64,000 nt of DNA from UBA6623 sp965238125 (GCA_965238125.1 OZ250179.1:2294001-2358000); one strand, 5' to 3'; positions 16,929 through 26,208 are shown, numbered from the stretch's first letter. Notes: generated by a model not told the origin, from the sequence alone. Program-made: numbers and translations.

Positions 16929-18001
16929 ATAAGCCGAAGGTGATCGTCGGCGGCGCGGGCGCTTGGCAGATCGACAAGACCGGTTCGATCAAGAGACTGG
17001 GCGTCGACTGCGTCATCAACGGTCGCGCCGAGGCCGTCGTGCTCGACCTGTTTCAAAAAGCCGAAGCCGGCGAGGCGTTGCCGCTCGTCGTGCAGGCCGC
17101 CGAGCCGGCCCTCGAGCAGCTCGTGATTCCGAAAAAGCGCTCGACCTACGGCATCGTCGAGATGAACCGCGGTTGCGGCCGACAATGCGCCTTCTGCTCG
17201 CCGACCCTCGAGACGCGTATTTCCATCCCGCCGGAGCAATTGATGAGGGCGGTCCGGGCCAACACCGACAACGGTGGGCCGATCATCTTCCCGGTTTCCG
17301 AGGACGTTTTCATCTACGGGGCGGCCGCGCCTTTCTATATTCCCAACGCGACTCGCCTGCTCGACTTTTACGACAAGGTCGCGTCGGTTCCCGGCGTGAA
17401 ATACCTGCCGCTTTCGCACGCGACGATCGCACCGACGGTGGTCAATCCCGGTCTGATCAAGGACTTGTCGAAGATTCTGCTTCCGAAGAGCGCCTTGCGG
17501 AATCGTTTTTCGTCCCACCCGGATAAACGCTTCCTGGCCCCGTTGATCGGTATCGAAACGGGTTCGGCACGGCTCGCCGCGCTGACCATGTCGGGTAAGT
17601 CGTTGCCCTTCGATATTCGCGATTGGCAGGAAATCGTGGTCGAGGGAATCAACATTTTCAACGACAACAATTGGTTCCCGGTTTGCACTTTCATTGTCGG
17701 GCTGCCCAACGAGACCGAGGACGACTTGCGCCAAACGCTCGATCTGCTGCACCGCCTCAAGAACAACAAGATTCTCTACGTGCCGTCGATCTTCACGCCG
17801 CTCGAGGACACGCGCATGGCCAAGGATAAGGCGCTCAAGGCCAAGCAGTTGACGAAGCTCCAATGGGAATTCATCATGACGGCCTGGAAGCAGAGCCGCG
17901 ATTTCGGCGAGATGCGCGACCGCTCGCGCGTCTACTTCCGCTGGGGCACCAAGGCCTTCTATTACGGACGCGGGCGCTGGGTGCACGGTGAGCAGTTCAA
18001 G
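16929..18001 (+). pseudogene. B12-binding/radical SAM protein, internal fragment
   Basis: About 357 codons, open through both IS ends but cut at both. The first part, KVIVGGAGAWQIDKTGSIKR then LGVDCVINGRAEAVVLDLF, is the end of a B12-binding domain. The radical SAM core starts STYGIVEMNRGCGRQCAFCS with a CxxxCxxC cluster for the 4Fe-4S/SAM site, followed by a TIM-barrel-like region with CTFIVGLPNETEDDL. The C-terminal part ends at VHGEQFKPG, where the inverted IS1380 begins. The N-terminal start and the C-terminus of the original protein are missing. Such proteins carry out B12-dependent methylations or rearrangements; the substrate cannot be told. Confidence 0.85.
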
Positions 18002-19668
18002 CCAGGATTTCCATTTTGGCCCTGGCACGGTCACAGGATACACCCCCGCTGCGCCGAATACCACGTCTTTTCGCGCTGAACCCTGCACATCACCTCCGCC
18101 GGTAGGCGCCAGGGCTCGTCCGTCCGCTCACAGACGTTGATTGAGCGGACTGAACGGCGCTCCGGCCGACACTGCTCCCTGCGAAACCTTTTTGGAGCCA
18201 AAAACTGTTGATCCTCGCCCGGGCAACGCTACCCACCCGGCACAGGCAGCGCCCAGATCCTATGCAGCATGTCACCGAACAGCCGCCGGTTCAGATGCCC
18301 CTCCGCCAGCAGCAACCAGTAGTAGCGAGCATGCTTGACCAGCCGACCGCCGGTCTTCATCAACCTGTGTTGCAAACTCGTTAGCGACCAGCTTTTGATT
18401 CGCTGCGGCAGCCCTAGCCGCCGCCACAGGTTGCCCAGGTTGTAGGCCAGCACGCTGAGTTGCAGCCGTACCTCGTTGGCTCGGAAGCGGTGACACGACA
18501 AGCGGGTCCAGTGCGTGGCCTGTTTGCCTTCTTTGATCCACTGCTCCGCCGTGCCGCGCTTGTTGTAGAACCGCACGACCGAGCGGCTCGGCAAGCTCAT
18601 GCTCGTCACGACAAATCCGACGCGCGGGAATAGTTCGCCCTGGTGATGCTCGACCTTGGCGACAACTCGCCTTGCCTTCGACCAGCTCTCGGCCTGATAG
18701 CGAAAACTCTTGTAGCGCACTAGGGGCTTGGCGTTCGGCCTGCCCGGTGGCCGAAACAGGATGTCCTCGATCTCCAGCTCCAGGCTCTTGTTCGCCGGGA
18801 TGCGAATCACGTAGTCCACGCCGCGCTCCTCCATCGCCTCGTAGATCTCGGGCTTGGCGAAGGCGGCGTCGGCGCGGAACGTCACCTGTTTGCCCTCCGC
18901 CTGTTGTCGTTCGATCTCCGGCAGTAGCAGCTCGTCCCAGTCCTCGGCGCTGTGCACGTTGCCGGGACGCAGCTTCGCGCCTAGGCAGTCGCCGTGCTGG
19001 TTGAACAGCAACAGCGGGTGATAGCAGAGGGACTCAAAATGGCCGTTGTAGGCACTGCCTTCCTGTTGGCCGTGGACGGGGCTCTCCGTGGAGTCCATGT
19101 CGAGCACCACGCGGTCTGAACCGTCGGGAGCTTCGGCTTGCGCGACCAGCTCCCGGTTCACTGCCATCAGCCCCAGCAAGTTCTCTTCGCTCGCCAGCAT
19201 CTCCGTCTCGAAGCCATGCAGCGTCGAGGTCAAGGCTGCTCCGCGATCCCAGTTCCTCTTCGAGCCGATCAAGCGAAAGGTCGGATCGGCGGATACTCGA
19301 ACGGCGTCATTGAGGTCCTCGTAGCCAGCGAGTCGGCTGTAGACCGACTGCCGCAGCAGATCGGCCAGCGGGAACTTCTTGTTCAAGCCTTGTCGCGAGT
19401 CGCTGAGATGCTCGTCGATCAGCTTCCCGAGTCCGAGTCGTTCATCCAGTTCGCGAACGAGAATCAGACCGCCATCCGAGGTGACTCGCGATCCTTAGGA
19501 AATCGACTTTGAGAAATCCATTGAACGTGAGCTGAAACGGCTTGTTTTCTTTTTCACCCATCGGGTGTTGACCTCCATGGCGTCCTTATCGGGCTCTAGC
19601 TCCTATCAATAAAGACGCTGAAGGTCGCTGGATGGTCTGAAGCTCATACATCAAATTGAAAATGCGGG
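18002..19668 (-). mobile_element. IS1380-family element, right arm of an inverted pair
   Basis: A 1667-bp element bounded by CCAGGATTTCCATTTTGG (18002-18019) and the reverse of the CCCGCATTTTCAATTTGATG type end (19668). Flanks are TCAAG (17997-18001) inside and TCGAG outside. It faces the copy at 15262-16928 tail to tail and encloses the radical SAM fragment. Confidence 0.9.
18229..19560 (-). pseudogene. IS1380 transposase with an N-terminal frameshift (subfamily A)
   Basis: The natural start MGEKENKPFQLTFNG is at 19560. One extra base near 19497 (CCTTAGGAAATC against CCTTGGAAATC in the 6009-6307 fragment) breaks the frame after KVDF. From MNKKFPLADLLRQSVYSRL (19386) the frame is open to the end and includes VVLDMDSTESPVHGQQEGS, then RIPANKSLELEIEDILFRPP, and the end WALPVPGG. 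A 385-residue protein could be made only from the internal ATG and would lack the N-terminal DNA-binding part. Confidence 0.88.
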
Positions 19669-20563
19669 TCGAGATATTCGAGCGTCCAATCGCGGTACTT
19701 GGCATCGTGGGTGAGCGCATAGGCGTTGAGGCCCAGCAGGTGGCGCCGAGGTTGAGAAAGTTATCGCCGACCGAGTCGAGGTACTCTTCGCAATGCGCCA
19801 GCATGCGCGGATACCACTCGATCAAGTCGAGCATTTTCGTGCCGCGGACGGGGTTATGGAGCAGGTGAAACGTGCCGGGAACAGGGTCGCCCACCCAGTC
19901 GTAGACGGTGGCCTTGCGCATCATCGGGCCGCGACTGCCGTTCCAGATGCTCTTGATGATTTTCTTGGCCGGGTCGTAGTTGGGCGCCTCGGGATCTTCG
20001 CCCATGTACATGGCGGCGAAGCGCCGCATGCGGTTGACCAGCAGCGGATCGGTCGGCTCCGATAGGCCCAGGAGGAAAAATGCACGCATGCCCTCGCCGG
20101 TGTGAAACCAGTCGGACATGGTGATGAATTCCTTGTGATAGGCGCCGTTGGAGGCCAGCTCGGTCAACTCGGTGCGTAGCTCGTTGTATTGCAGCAGGTG
20201 GCCTTCGAGGCCTTTCTTATAGAGCCGCAGCACGGGGTCGGAGCCGCCCAGCGCGTGCAGCAGGGTCCAGTTGTAGTAGGTCTCGATGGCATCGTCGGGG
20301 CCGTCGAGGGTGCCCCAGCGCGGCGTGTGGAGCAGGTAGCCGCGCTCATCGATGTATTTCTCGGCGAAGGCTTCGACGGCGCGGGAATTGGCGTCGAGCA
20401 AGGCGCGCTCCATCAATGCCCAGGAGGGCGGGGCCATGGGGGTGTCGATGACGAGGGTCGGCTGGGCCGGGGCGGGGGAGGCGGCGGCAAGGCAGAGGGC
20501 GAGTAGGCCGAGGAAGGACCCGGCGACGCCGAGATTGCGCGCTTTAGTGCGTTGGCTGGTCAT
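19669..20563 (-). pseudogene. secreted hypothetical protein, cut by IS1380 and frameshifted
   Basis: Starts with a signal peptide (SFLGLLALCLAAASPAPAQP, cleavage after the Ala/Gln region). Conserved-looking sequence follows, with motifs DERGYLLHTPRWGTLDGPDD, then AIETYYNWTLLHALGGSD, then EFITMSDWFHTGEGMR. I have seen this start in large secreted proteins of unknown function from Acidobacteria and Planctomycetes. One base appears to be missing near 19735: after NFLNLGAT the continuing homology (GLNAYALTHDAKYRDWT) is in another frame. About 65 bp later the IS1380 end removes the remainder of the gene. Confidence 0.65.
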
Positions 20564-20617
20564 GTCGTCATGGTGTGGTAGGGACGAACCCTCATGTTTG
20601 TCCTGGTTTGCAGTGCA

Positions 20618-20748
20618 GACAAGCTCTCAGCTTGTCTCGGCCTGGCGGCCGGTGCCGGAAACGTCCGCAATAGGGCCTCTTGCCACGGTTGGGACCGGTT
20701 AAGAGTGCCGGTCTCGACTGTTGACCAGGACCGACAAGAGTGTCGGTC
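20618..20748. repeat. cluster of three REP-like palindromes
   Basis: GACAAGCTCTCAGCTTGTC (20618-20636), GACCGGTTAAGAGTGCCGGTC as 20693-20713 and GACCGACAAGAGTGTCGGTC (20729-20748). All share the frame GAC-N-arm-(A/C)GAGT-arm-GTC. Related palindromes are at 26209-26263, 43578-43631 and 56093-56151. Confidence 0.75.
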
Positions 20749-20776
20749 GCTACCTTTTGTCGATCGCTACCCGTTA

Positions 20777-22546
20777 CTACTTGTACAGCTTGTCGATGAC
20801 CGGGGCGTACAATTTTTCCACCTCCCGCCGGCGCACTTTCATGGTCGGCGTGATTTCTCCTTTTTCAATAGAAAATTCTCGTTCGAGCACGGCGATCTTT
20901 TTCACTTGCTCGTAGCGCGCCAGCCCTTCGCAGGTCTTGAGCACGGCGGCTTCGACCATAGCGGCGGTCTCTTTATCGCGGGCCAACTCGCTATCGCTTT
21001 CGGCGCTAACGCCGTTGGCTCTGGCCCATTGGCGGAGCCTTTCAAAATTGGGCACGATTAGAGCGCTCGGGAAATTACGCCGCTCGGCGATCACGACCGC
21101 CGTCGAAACGTAGTCGCAGCTCTTGATGAGATTTTCGATCGGCTGAGGGGCGATGTACTTGCCGCCGGAGGTCTTGAGAAGGTCCTTCTTGCGGTCGGTG
21201 ATCTTCAAATAGCCGTCGTCGTCGATCTCGCCGATGTCGCCGGTGCGGAACCAGCCGTCGACGATAACCTCGGCGGTGACGTCGTCCATCTTGTAGTAGC
21301 CGCGCATAATGTTGGGGCCGCGCACGAGAATCTCGCCGTCCTCGGCGATTTTGACTTCGACGTTCGGGATCACTTTGCCGACGGTGCCTAAACGCATTTC
21401 CCCCAAGTGATTGGCGGTGACTAAAGGAGAGGTTTCGGTGAGGCCGTAGGCTTCACAGATGGGAATGCCGACGGCGTAGAAAAACTCCGCCAGGTGACGT
21501 CCCAACGGCGCGGCGCCGGAGACAAAATAGCGCATGCGACCGCCCAAGCGCTCGCGCAGCTTGCTCAACACAAGACGGTCGGCCAGCGCGTGCCGCAGTT
21601 TGAGTCCCAGGGGCGAGGATTCGTTGCGCAGTCCGTAAGGAATCGTTTCTTTCCCCGTTCGGACAGCCCAGTCGAACAGTTTTTGGCGGATCGGCGGCGC
21701 CTCGCCCATTTTCTCCATCACGCGGCCGTGGACTTTTTCAAAGAAACGCGGCACGCCGAGGGCAACGGTCGGCTTGACCTCCATCATGTTGCGGGCCACC
21801 GCGTCGATCGACTCCGCATAAGCAACGGTCGTGCCGGTTCGGAAATACGTGTAGTCGGCCATGCGCTCGGCGACGTGGCAGAGCGGCAGGAACGACAAGC
21901 TCACGTCGTCGGGCGTGAAGTCGTATCCGTTATCTCGAACGTTGATGGCGAAGTTCGCGTGCGTCAGCATGACGCCCTTCGGCGTTCCCGTCGTGCCGGA
22001 GGTGTAGATGATGCTGGCGAGGTCTTCGGGCTCGACGTCGTTGATCGAGGTTTCGAGCGCTTGTTTTTCGTCCGACGTCAGGGGCGCCTCGCCGATCAGG
22101 GAAGCGAGGTGGATCACGCGCTCGTCCGCGCTCTCCACTTCATCGAAAACGACTACGCCTTCGAGCAGCGGCAGGTGATCCCAAATCGATCGGATCTTGG
22201 CGAGTTGGTCGGCCGTTGACACCATCGCCGCGTGGGCGCCGGAGTGTTCGAGCATATAGCGCACTTGCTCGGCGGTCAGGGTTGAGTAGAGCGGCACGCT
22301 GACGATGCCCGCCGTCATCATGGCGAAATCGCCGACGGCCCATTCCCAACGGTTTTCCGACAGCAGCGCGCAGCGGTCGCCTTTGCCAAGGCCCGCGCGG
22401 CGCAACTCGCCCCGCAAGCGCCCGACGCGGCGCTCGACCTCGCGCGCCGAGATGGGGCGGTACTGCCCGTCGGATTTCGCCAACATCATGTCCGGCCGGT
22501 CGTAGGCAATCGTGTGGCGAAATAGACGGGCCAGGGTTTCAGACAT
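20777..22546 (-). CDS. long-chain acyl-CoA synthetase (AMP-forming)
   Basis: A 589-residue ANL-superfamily enzyme that activates fatty acids with ATP and CoA; cytoplasmic or membrane-associated. The P-loop motif LASIIYTSGTTGTPKGVMLT is at about 190-210. The fatty-acid gate region follows, then ICEAYGLTETSPLV, then DGWFRTGDIGEIDDDGYLKI and DRKKDLLKTSGGKYIAP with the catalytic Lys. The length and the family ending (TPTMKVRRREVEKLY) fit the FadD15/long-chain group. The gene is intact and alone, divergently placed to the small-protein/amidase pair. Its chain-length preference cannot be read from the sequence. Confidence 0.93.
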   Translation of the reverse strand: MSETLARLFRHTIAYDRPDMMLAKSDGQYRPISAREVERRVGRLRGELRRAGLGKGDRCALLSENRWEWAVGDFAMMTAGIVSVPLYSTLTAEQVRYMLEHSGAHAAMVSTADQLAKIRSIWDHLPLLEGVVVFDEVESADERVIHLASLIGEAPLTSDEKQALETSINDVEPEDLASIIYTSGTTGTPKGVMLTHANFAINVRDNGYDFTPDDVSLSFLPLCHVAERMADYTYFRTGTTVAYAESIDAVARNMMEVKPTVALGVPRFFEKVHGRVMEKMGEAPPIRQKLFDWAVRTGKETIPYGLRNESSPLGLKLRHALADRLVLSKLRERLGGRMRYFVSGAAPLGRHLAEFFYAVGIPICEAYGLTETSPLVTANHLGEMRLGTVGKVIPNVEVKIAEDGEILVRGPNIMRGYYKMDDVTAEVIVDGWFRTGDIGEIDDDGYLKITDRKKDLLKTSGGKYIAPQPIENLIKSCDYVSTAVVIAERRNFPSALIVPNFERLRQWARANGVSAESDSELARDKETAAMVEAAVLKTCEGLARYEQVKKIAVLEREFSIEKGEITPTMKVRRREVEKLYAPVIDKLYK

Positions 22547-22669
22547 GCACTGCTCCTTCGTCTTCCCGCGCGGCCGACCTTCGATTCACCATGTCGGCGA
22601 AAACGGGCCGCTCGCGGAAAACTTCGTTCTCAACACTGTAAACTGTAGCTCTTCGTGAGGGAAGGGGCT

Positions 22670-22846
22670 ATGGCGGAAACCAAGTGGACGAGAATGGCCA
22701 AGGAAATGGATCTTCGTATTCCGAAAGAGGAGGCGGACGCGGTTTCGGCGGTCTTGGACCGCTTGTACAGCGACCTGCGGCCGGCGCTGGACCGCGACCT
22801 GAGCACGATCGAGCCGGTGGGCGCTTTCCGGCCCGACGGGAAGTAG
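22670..22846 (+). CDS. small GatC-like partner of the downstream amidase
   Basis: A 58-residue protein, MAETKWTRMAKEMDLRIPKE at the start and TIEPVGAFRPDGK at the end. The short helical layout and the ending 'EP.g.FRPD' resemble the GatC/AtzG-type small subunits that stabilise amidases. It ends 14 bp before the amidase start and has a GAAGGGG sequence upstream, so the two genes are surely cotranscribed. A GTG at 22655 in the same frame is a possible alternative start. The partner role is inferred from position and shape. Confidence 0.6.
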   Translation: MAETKWTRMAKEMDLRIPKEEADAVSAVLDRLYSDLRPALDRDLSTIEPVGAFRPDGK

Positions 22847-22860
22847 CCGGGCGGAACCCC

Positions 22861-24255
22861 ATGACGATCGAAGAAGCATCCCGACAAATTCAGAGCGGTG
22901 CACTGTCGCCGGTTGAGCTGGCGCGGGAAAGTCTGGCAACCATCGCCCGCTTGCAGCCGTCTCTCAACGCTTTCGTGACGGTTACCGATGAGTTTGCGCT
23001 CGAGCGAGCGCGTCGGGCTGAAGCCGAGATCCGGGCGGGCAACTATCGCGGGCCGTTGCACGGCATTCCTTATGCCGCGAAAGACCTTTATTACACCGAA
23101 GGCATCAAGACGACGATGGGCTCGAAAATCATGGCTGATTTCGTGCCCGACCACGATGCCGCGGTAATCGAAAAGCTGCACGCGGCGGGCGCCGTGTTAG
23201 TGGGCAAGGCCGGGCTGCATGAGTGGGCCTACGGCATCACCAGCACCAATCCGCATTTCGGGGCGGTGCGCAACCCTTGGGACCCCGAGAGAATTCCGGG
23301 CGGCTCGAGCGGCGGCTCGACGGCGGCGCTCGCTTCGGGGCAGTGTTTGTTTTCCTTGGGGTCCGATACCGGCGGATCGATTCGCATCCCCGCGTCGCTG
23401 TGCGGAGTGGTCGGGCTGAAGCCGACCTTCGGGCGCGTCAGCCGACACGGTGTTTTCCCCCTTGGTCACACGCTCGATCACGCCGGACCGTTCGGGCTGA
23501 CGGTGCGCGACACTGCGTGGGTCTACCAGGCGATGGCGGGGCCCGATGCGCGCGACGACAGTAGCGTCGAGCGTCCCGACCCCGTGCCGCGGCTCGACCC
23601 CGAACCGCGACTGGACGGAAAGAAGATCGGCGTGCCCCGGAATTTCTATTTCGACCAACTCGACCCCGATGTCGACGCCGCCGTCCGTGCGGCTCTGAAG
23701 ACGCTGGAGGAGATCGGGGCTACTTTGGTCGATATCGAGGTTCCCGACATCGTGGAGTTTAACGCCGTCAGCAGGCTGATTCTGCTGGTCGAGGCTTCCT
23801 CGGTGCATCGCCGGCGTCTGCGAGAGCGTCGGGAGGATTTCGGGGACGACGTTCGCGCACTGCTCGACCAAGGGCAATTCATCTCGGCCGCCGACTACCT
23901 CGACGCCCAGCGCCGACGCCGGGAATTGAACCGCGGCTTCAACGCATTGCTCGAGCAGGTTGACGTGATCGCCGCGCCGACGATTCCGATCACGGCCGCC
24001 AAGATCGGGCAGATGACGACGATCATCGACGGGGAGGAAGAGAATGTGCGGCTGGCGACGACACGGCTGGTGCGGGCGTTGAACATGACAGGGTTGCCGT
24101 TGCTCTCGGTTCCTTGCGGGCTGAGTTCGGCGGGCCTGCCGATCGGACTACAATTTATCGGACCGCTTTTTGGCGAGGCCGGTTTGCTCGAGGTCGGCCA
24201 CGCCTACGAGCAAGCGACCGATTGGCATACAATGCCGCCGCCGGATTTGGGTTAG
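22861..24255 (+). CDS. amidase (amidase signature family)
   Basis: A 464-residue amidase-signature hydrolase, GatA-like. The Ser-cis-Ser-Lys triad is visible: Lys in GIPYAAKDLYYTEG, cis-Ser in GSDTGGSIRIPAS and the nucleophile within GGSSGGSTAALASG. The start is the ATG at 22861. A longer frame to 22684 exists but overlaps the upstream small protein and has no family similarity. The ending GLPIGLQFIGPLFGEAGLL is typical. No gatB is nearby, so this is more likely a stand-alone amide hydrolase than the tRNA amidotransferase, although the small upstream protein recalls GatC. The substrate is unknown. A long palindrome follows 6 bp after the stop. Confidence 0.88.
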   Translation: MTIEEASRQIQSGALSPVELARESLATIARLQPSLNAFVTVTDEFALERARRAEAEIRAGNYRGPLHGIPYAAKDLYYTEGIKTTMGSKIMADFVPDHDAAVIEKLHAAGAVLVGKAGLHEWAYGITSTNPHFGAVRNPWDPERIPGGSSGGSTAALASGQCLFSLGSDTGGSIRIPASLCGVVGLKPTFGRVSRHGVFPLGHTLDHAGPFGLTVRDTAWVYQAMAGPDARDDSSVERPDPVPRLDPEPRLDGKKIGVPRNFYFDQLDPDVDAAVRAALKTLEEIGATLVDIEVPDIVEFNAVSRLILLVEASSVHRRRLRERREDFGDDVRALLDQGQFISAADYLDAQRRRRELNRGFNALLEQVDVIAAPTIPITAAKIGQMTTIIDGEEENVRLATTRLVRALNMTGLPLLSVPCGLSSAGLPIGLQFIGPLFGEAGLLEVGHAYEQATDWHTMPPPDLG

Positions 24256-24260
24256 CCGGC

Positions 24261-24443
24261 AAACTGAGCCGCGCGCGTAAGCAAGCGTATGCGATGAGGC
24301 CTCCCGGAGGCTCGGAAGGTGATCGTCCCGAAAGGCTTCTCTGGGGCACGGAGGAGCGCCTGGGAAACTTTTTGGGGATCATCACCTGCCGAGCCTCCGG
24401 GAGGCCTCATCGCATACGCTTGCTTACGCGCGCGGCTCAGTTT
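24261..24443. repeat. 183-bp near-perfect palindrome (MITE-like or giant hairpin)
   Basis: The left arm 24261-24322 (AAACTGAGCCGCGCGCGTAA...) and right arm 24381-24443 (...TTACGCGCGCGGCTCAGTTT) are inverted copies over about 60 bp with very few differences. The roughly 60-bp centre is itself a degenerate inverted repeat. A smaller palindrome GGCCTCCCGGAGGC is nested in each arm. It lies just downstream of the amidase stop. It has no coding potential. Confidence 0.85.
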
Positions 24444-24943
24444 GGGATGGCAGGGACTTTTCGTTGGGAGCAACGGGTGCTTGGAAGTAACACAAGGGAG
24501 GGGGGTAGCGGCCGCTGCTCCTCGGTCTCCTGATGTCCAAAGCGCTTTTCGCGCTGTGAGCCCGGCTCCCGGTCGGGAACGCTTGGACTCTCTTTGTGAC
24601 AACTCAGTGTTTGCCTTCCGTATCCCGGAGAAGCAAACAAACCCTCGGCGAAAGCGGCCGCCGTTGCATGACCGGCGGTTCGATCATCAACCTCCTTGCC
24701 TTTTGTTTTCGGACCCTTGCGAGCCCTTTGGAAGTCGCCTTCCATCTGTACTTATACACCGAAAACGGATCCTTGTCAAAGAAAAAATGGAGAAATAGTT
24801 AACGTATAACATTTGGGATTCAGCACCACTCTTCAGGGGTGCCATGGGCTCGCGGCGCGTCATCCATGGAACTGTGCTCTCGGTCAACTTTTTTGCCTTG
24901 AAAATTTGCGTTCCGGCCCCAATGCCGGCATGATAGTGTAGGC
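24444..24943. other. non-coding stretch, no gene seen
   Basis: Between the long palindrome and the LexA-like box. No frame with family similarity; the base composition becomes more AT-rich after 24600, as expected for a promoter region of imuA. No clear -10/-35 pair was found. Confidence 0.5.
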
Positions 24944-24958
24944 GAACAAAAGAAGAAC
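24944..24958 (+). promoter_or_regulatory. putative LexA box (GAAC-N7-GAAC)
   Basis: GAACAAAAGAAGAAC, an exact direct repeat GAAC-N7-GAAC. This is the reverse complement of the GTTC-N7-GTTC LexA operator known from Alphaproteobacteria. It lies 42 bp before the TTG start of imuA, the first gene of an SOS mutagenesis cassette that LexA controls in other bacteria. Function is inferred from sequence and context. Confidence 0.55.
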
Positions 24959-24999
24959 ATACACTGCCGACCTCTTCTCAACTCGAGCAGCTCCAAACC

Positions 25000-25854
25000 T
25001 TGCTCCGGCAGCAGGGACTAGGGTCTTGCTTGCCCAAGAGCATGACGGCGTATCCGCCGGCGTCGACCGGATTGGCCGACTTGGATGCTCTGATCGGGGG
25101 CGGGTTGCCGCGTGGGCAAATCAGCGAAATCACGGGGGAAGCCTCGTCGGGCGGAACGAGCGTTATTTTGTCGCTCCTCGCCGAGGCAACCGCGCGCGGG
25201 GAGGTTGCCGCGTATATCGACGTCTCGGATTGCTTGGACCCGATTTCAGCCGTCGCGGCCGGGGTTGAGCTCGAACGTCTGCTTTGGGTGCGTTGCGGGC
25301 AGGCCGGCGGCGTGCAATTTCCGGCTTCGGTTAGGGCGCGGCAAGCTCCGTCAAAGAAAAAATCGGGGACAGTCCACTTCGCGCCCAGTGAATTATCGAT
25401 TCAAAAGGACTTATTCGTTCGGCGCTCGGTACAGTCCCCATTTTTTCACAGCCCCTCATACGGCGGCCGGCGAAACGGTTCCAAGGCTCAACGATCGAAC
25501 CATACGCCATCACCGCACCATGGAGAAACCGCCTGGCGGGCTCTCAACCTGGTGGTCTCGGCCGGAGGGTTCGGAGTGATTGTTCTCGATTTGGGAGGAG
25601 TCTCGGGACGGCGTCTCGGCCCTTGGCGCAATCGGCCTTGGATGCGGCTGATGCGGACCGTCAAGGACGGTTCAACGGTTCTGGTGATTCTCACCCCACG
25701 GCGGTTGACGAGTGGTCTCTCTTCGTTGGCCGTGGAATTGAATCGGCATAAGGCGCATTGGACGGGTCGGCAGGGTATTTCTTTATTGTTCAACGGTGTA
25801 GAAACGCAAGCTCGAGTTGTTTCTCAACGCGTTCACCGCGAGAAGACGGCATGA
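25000..25854 (+). CDS. imuA: ImuA, RecA-like protein of the SOS mutasome
   Basis: A 284-residue RecA/SulA-like protein. It starts with TTG at 25000; no ATG lies upstream in frame after a stop at 24934. TGLADLDALIGGGLPRGQIS, then EITGEASSGGTSVILSLLAE, is the Walker-A region of ImuA (the usual Lys is Gly here). VAAYIDVSDCLDPISAVAAG and VSAGGFGVIVLDLGGV are the following conserved strands. ImuA helps ImuB and DnaE2 in error-prone translesion synthesis. Residues about 115-180 are an insertion with no counterpart in the family. Most of it is coded by a 92-bp REPIN-like element (25356-25447) and it keeps the frame. imuB follows 22 bp later. The effect of the insertion on activity is unknown. Confidence 0.8.
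   Translation: MLRQQGLGSCLPKSMTAYPPASTGLADLDALIGGGLPRGQISEITGEASSGGTSVILSLLAEATARGEVAAYIDVSDCLDPISAVAAGVELERLLWVRCGQAGGVQFPASVRARQAPSKKKSGTVHFAPSELSIQKDLFVRRSVQSPFFHSPSYGGRRNGSKAQRSNHTPSPHHGETAWRALNLVVSAGGFGVIVLDLGGVSGRRLGPWRNRPWMRLMRTVKDGSTVLVILTPRRLTSGLSSLAVELNRHKAHWTGRQGISLLFNGVETQARVVSQRVHREKTA
25356..25447. repeat. REPIN-like palindromic element inside imuA
   Basis: GAAAAAATCGGGGACAGTCC (25356-25375) and CAGTCCCCATTTTTTC (25432-25447) are inverted ends. The spacer resembles, in reverse orientation, that of the 11193-11285 element. It adds codons such as KKKSGTVHFAPSELSIQKD to ImuA without breaking its frame. Confidence 0.7.
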
Positions 25855-26208
25855 AAAAAGACGGGGAGATCGAGCGGTGAGCCTCTACGCCTGCTTGCAT
25901 GTGCCGAATTTTCCGGCGGCGGTTCTGCTGCGCGGGGAGAGGAACTTGCGGACGCCTCCGTTGGTGGTTTCAACCGGCAAGCCTCCGAATTGTTTTGTTT
26001 ACGCGGCCACCGAGGTCGCGCGAGCCGGAGGAATCCGCGAGGGAATGCCGTTGACCGAGGCTACGGCCCGGTTCGCGGCCGCGGGAAGCAAGAAACTTCC
26101 GCCGCCGAGGAAATCCGCCGGCGAGCGGGCGGGAGGCATTCGCCCTTATCGTCTACGTCCGAGCGTTCCCGCGGTAGGGGCTGAATCGAACGCGCAACGC
26201 CGCGCTGG

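Noticed and set aside
16790..18088. 432-codon open frame on the minus strand across the radical SAM fragment
   Set aside because: It is antisense to clear radical SAM homology (CxxxCxxC) and shows no family features; it runs through both IS arms.
22684..22860. Upstream extension of the amidase frame
   Set aside because: It overlaps the small GatC-like gene in another frame and encodes Gly/Arg/Pro-rich sequence without family similarity; ATG 22861 is at the family start.
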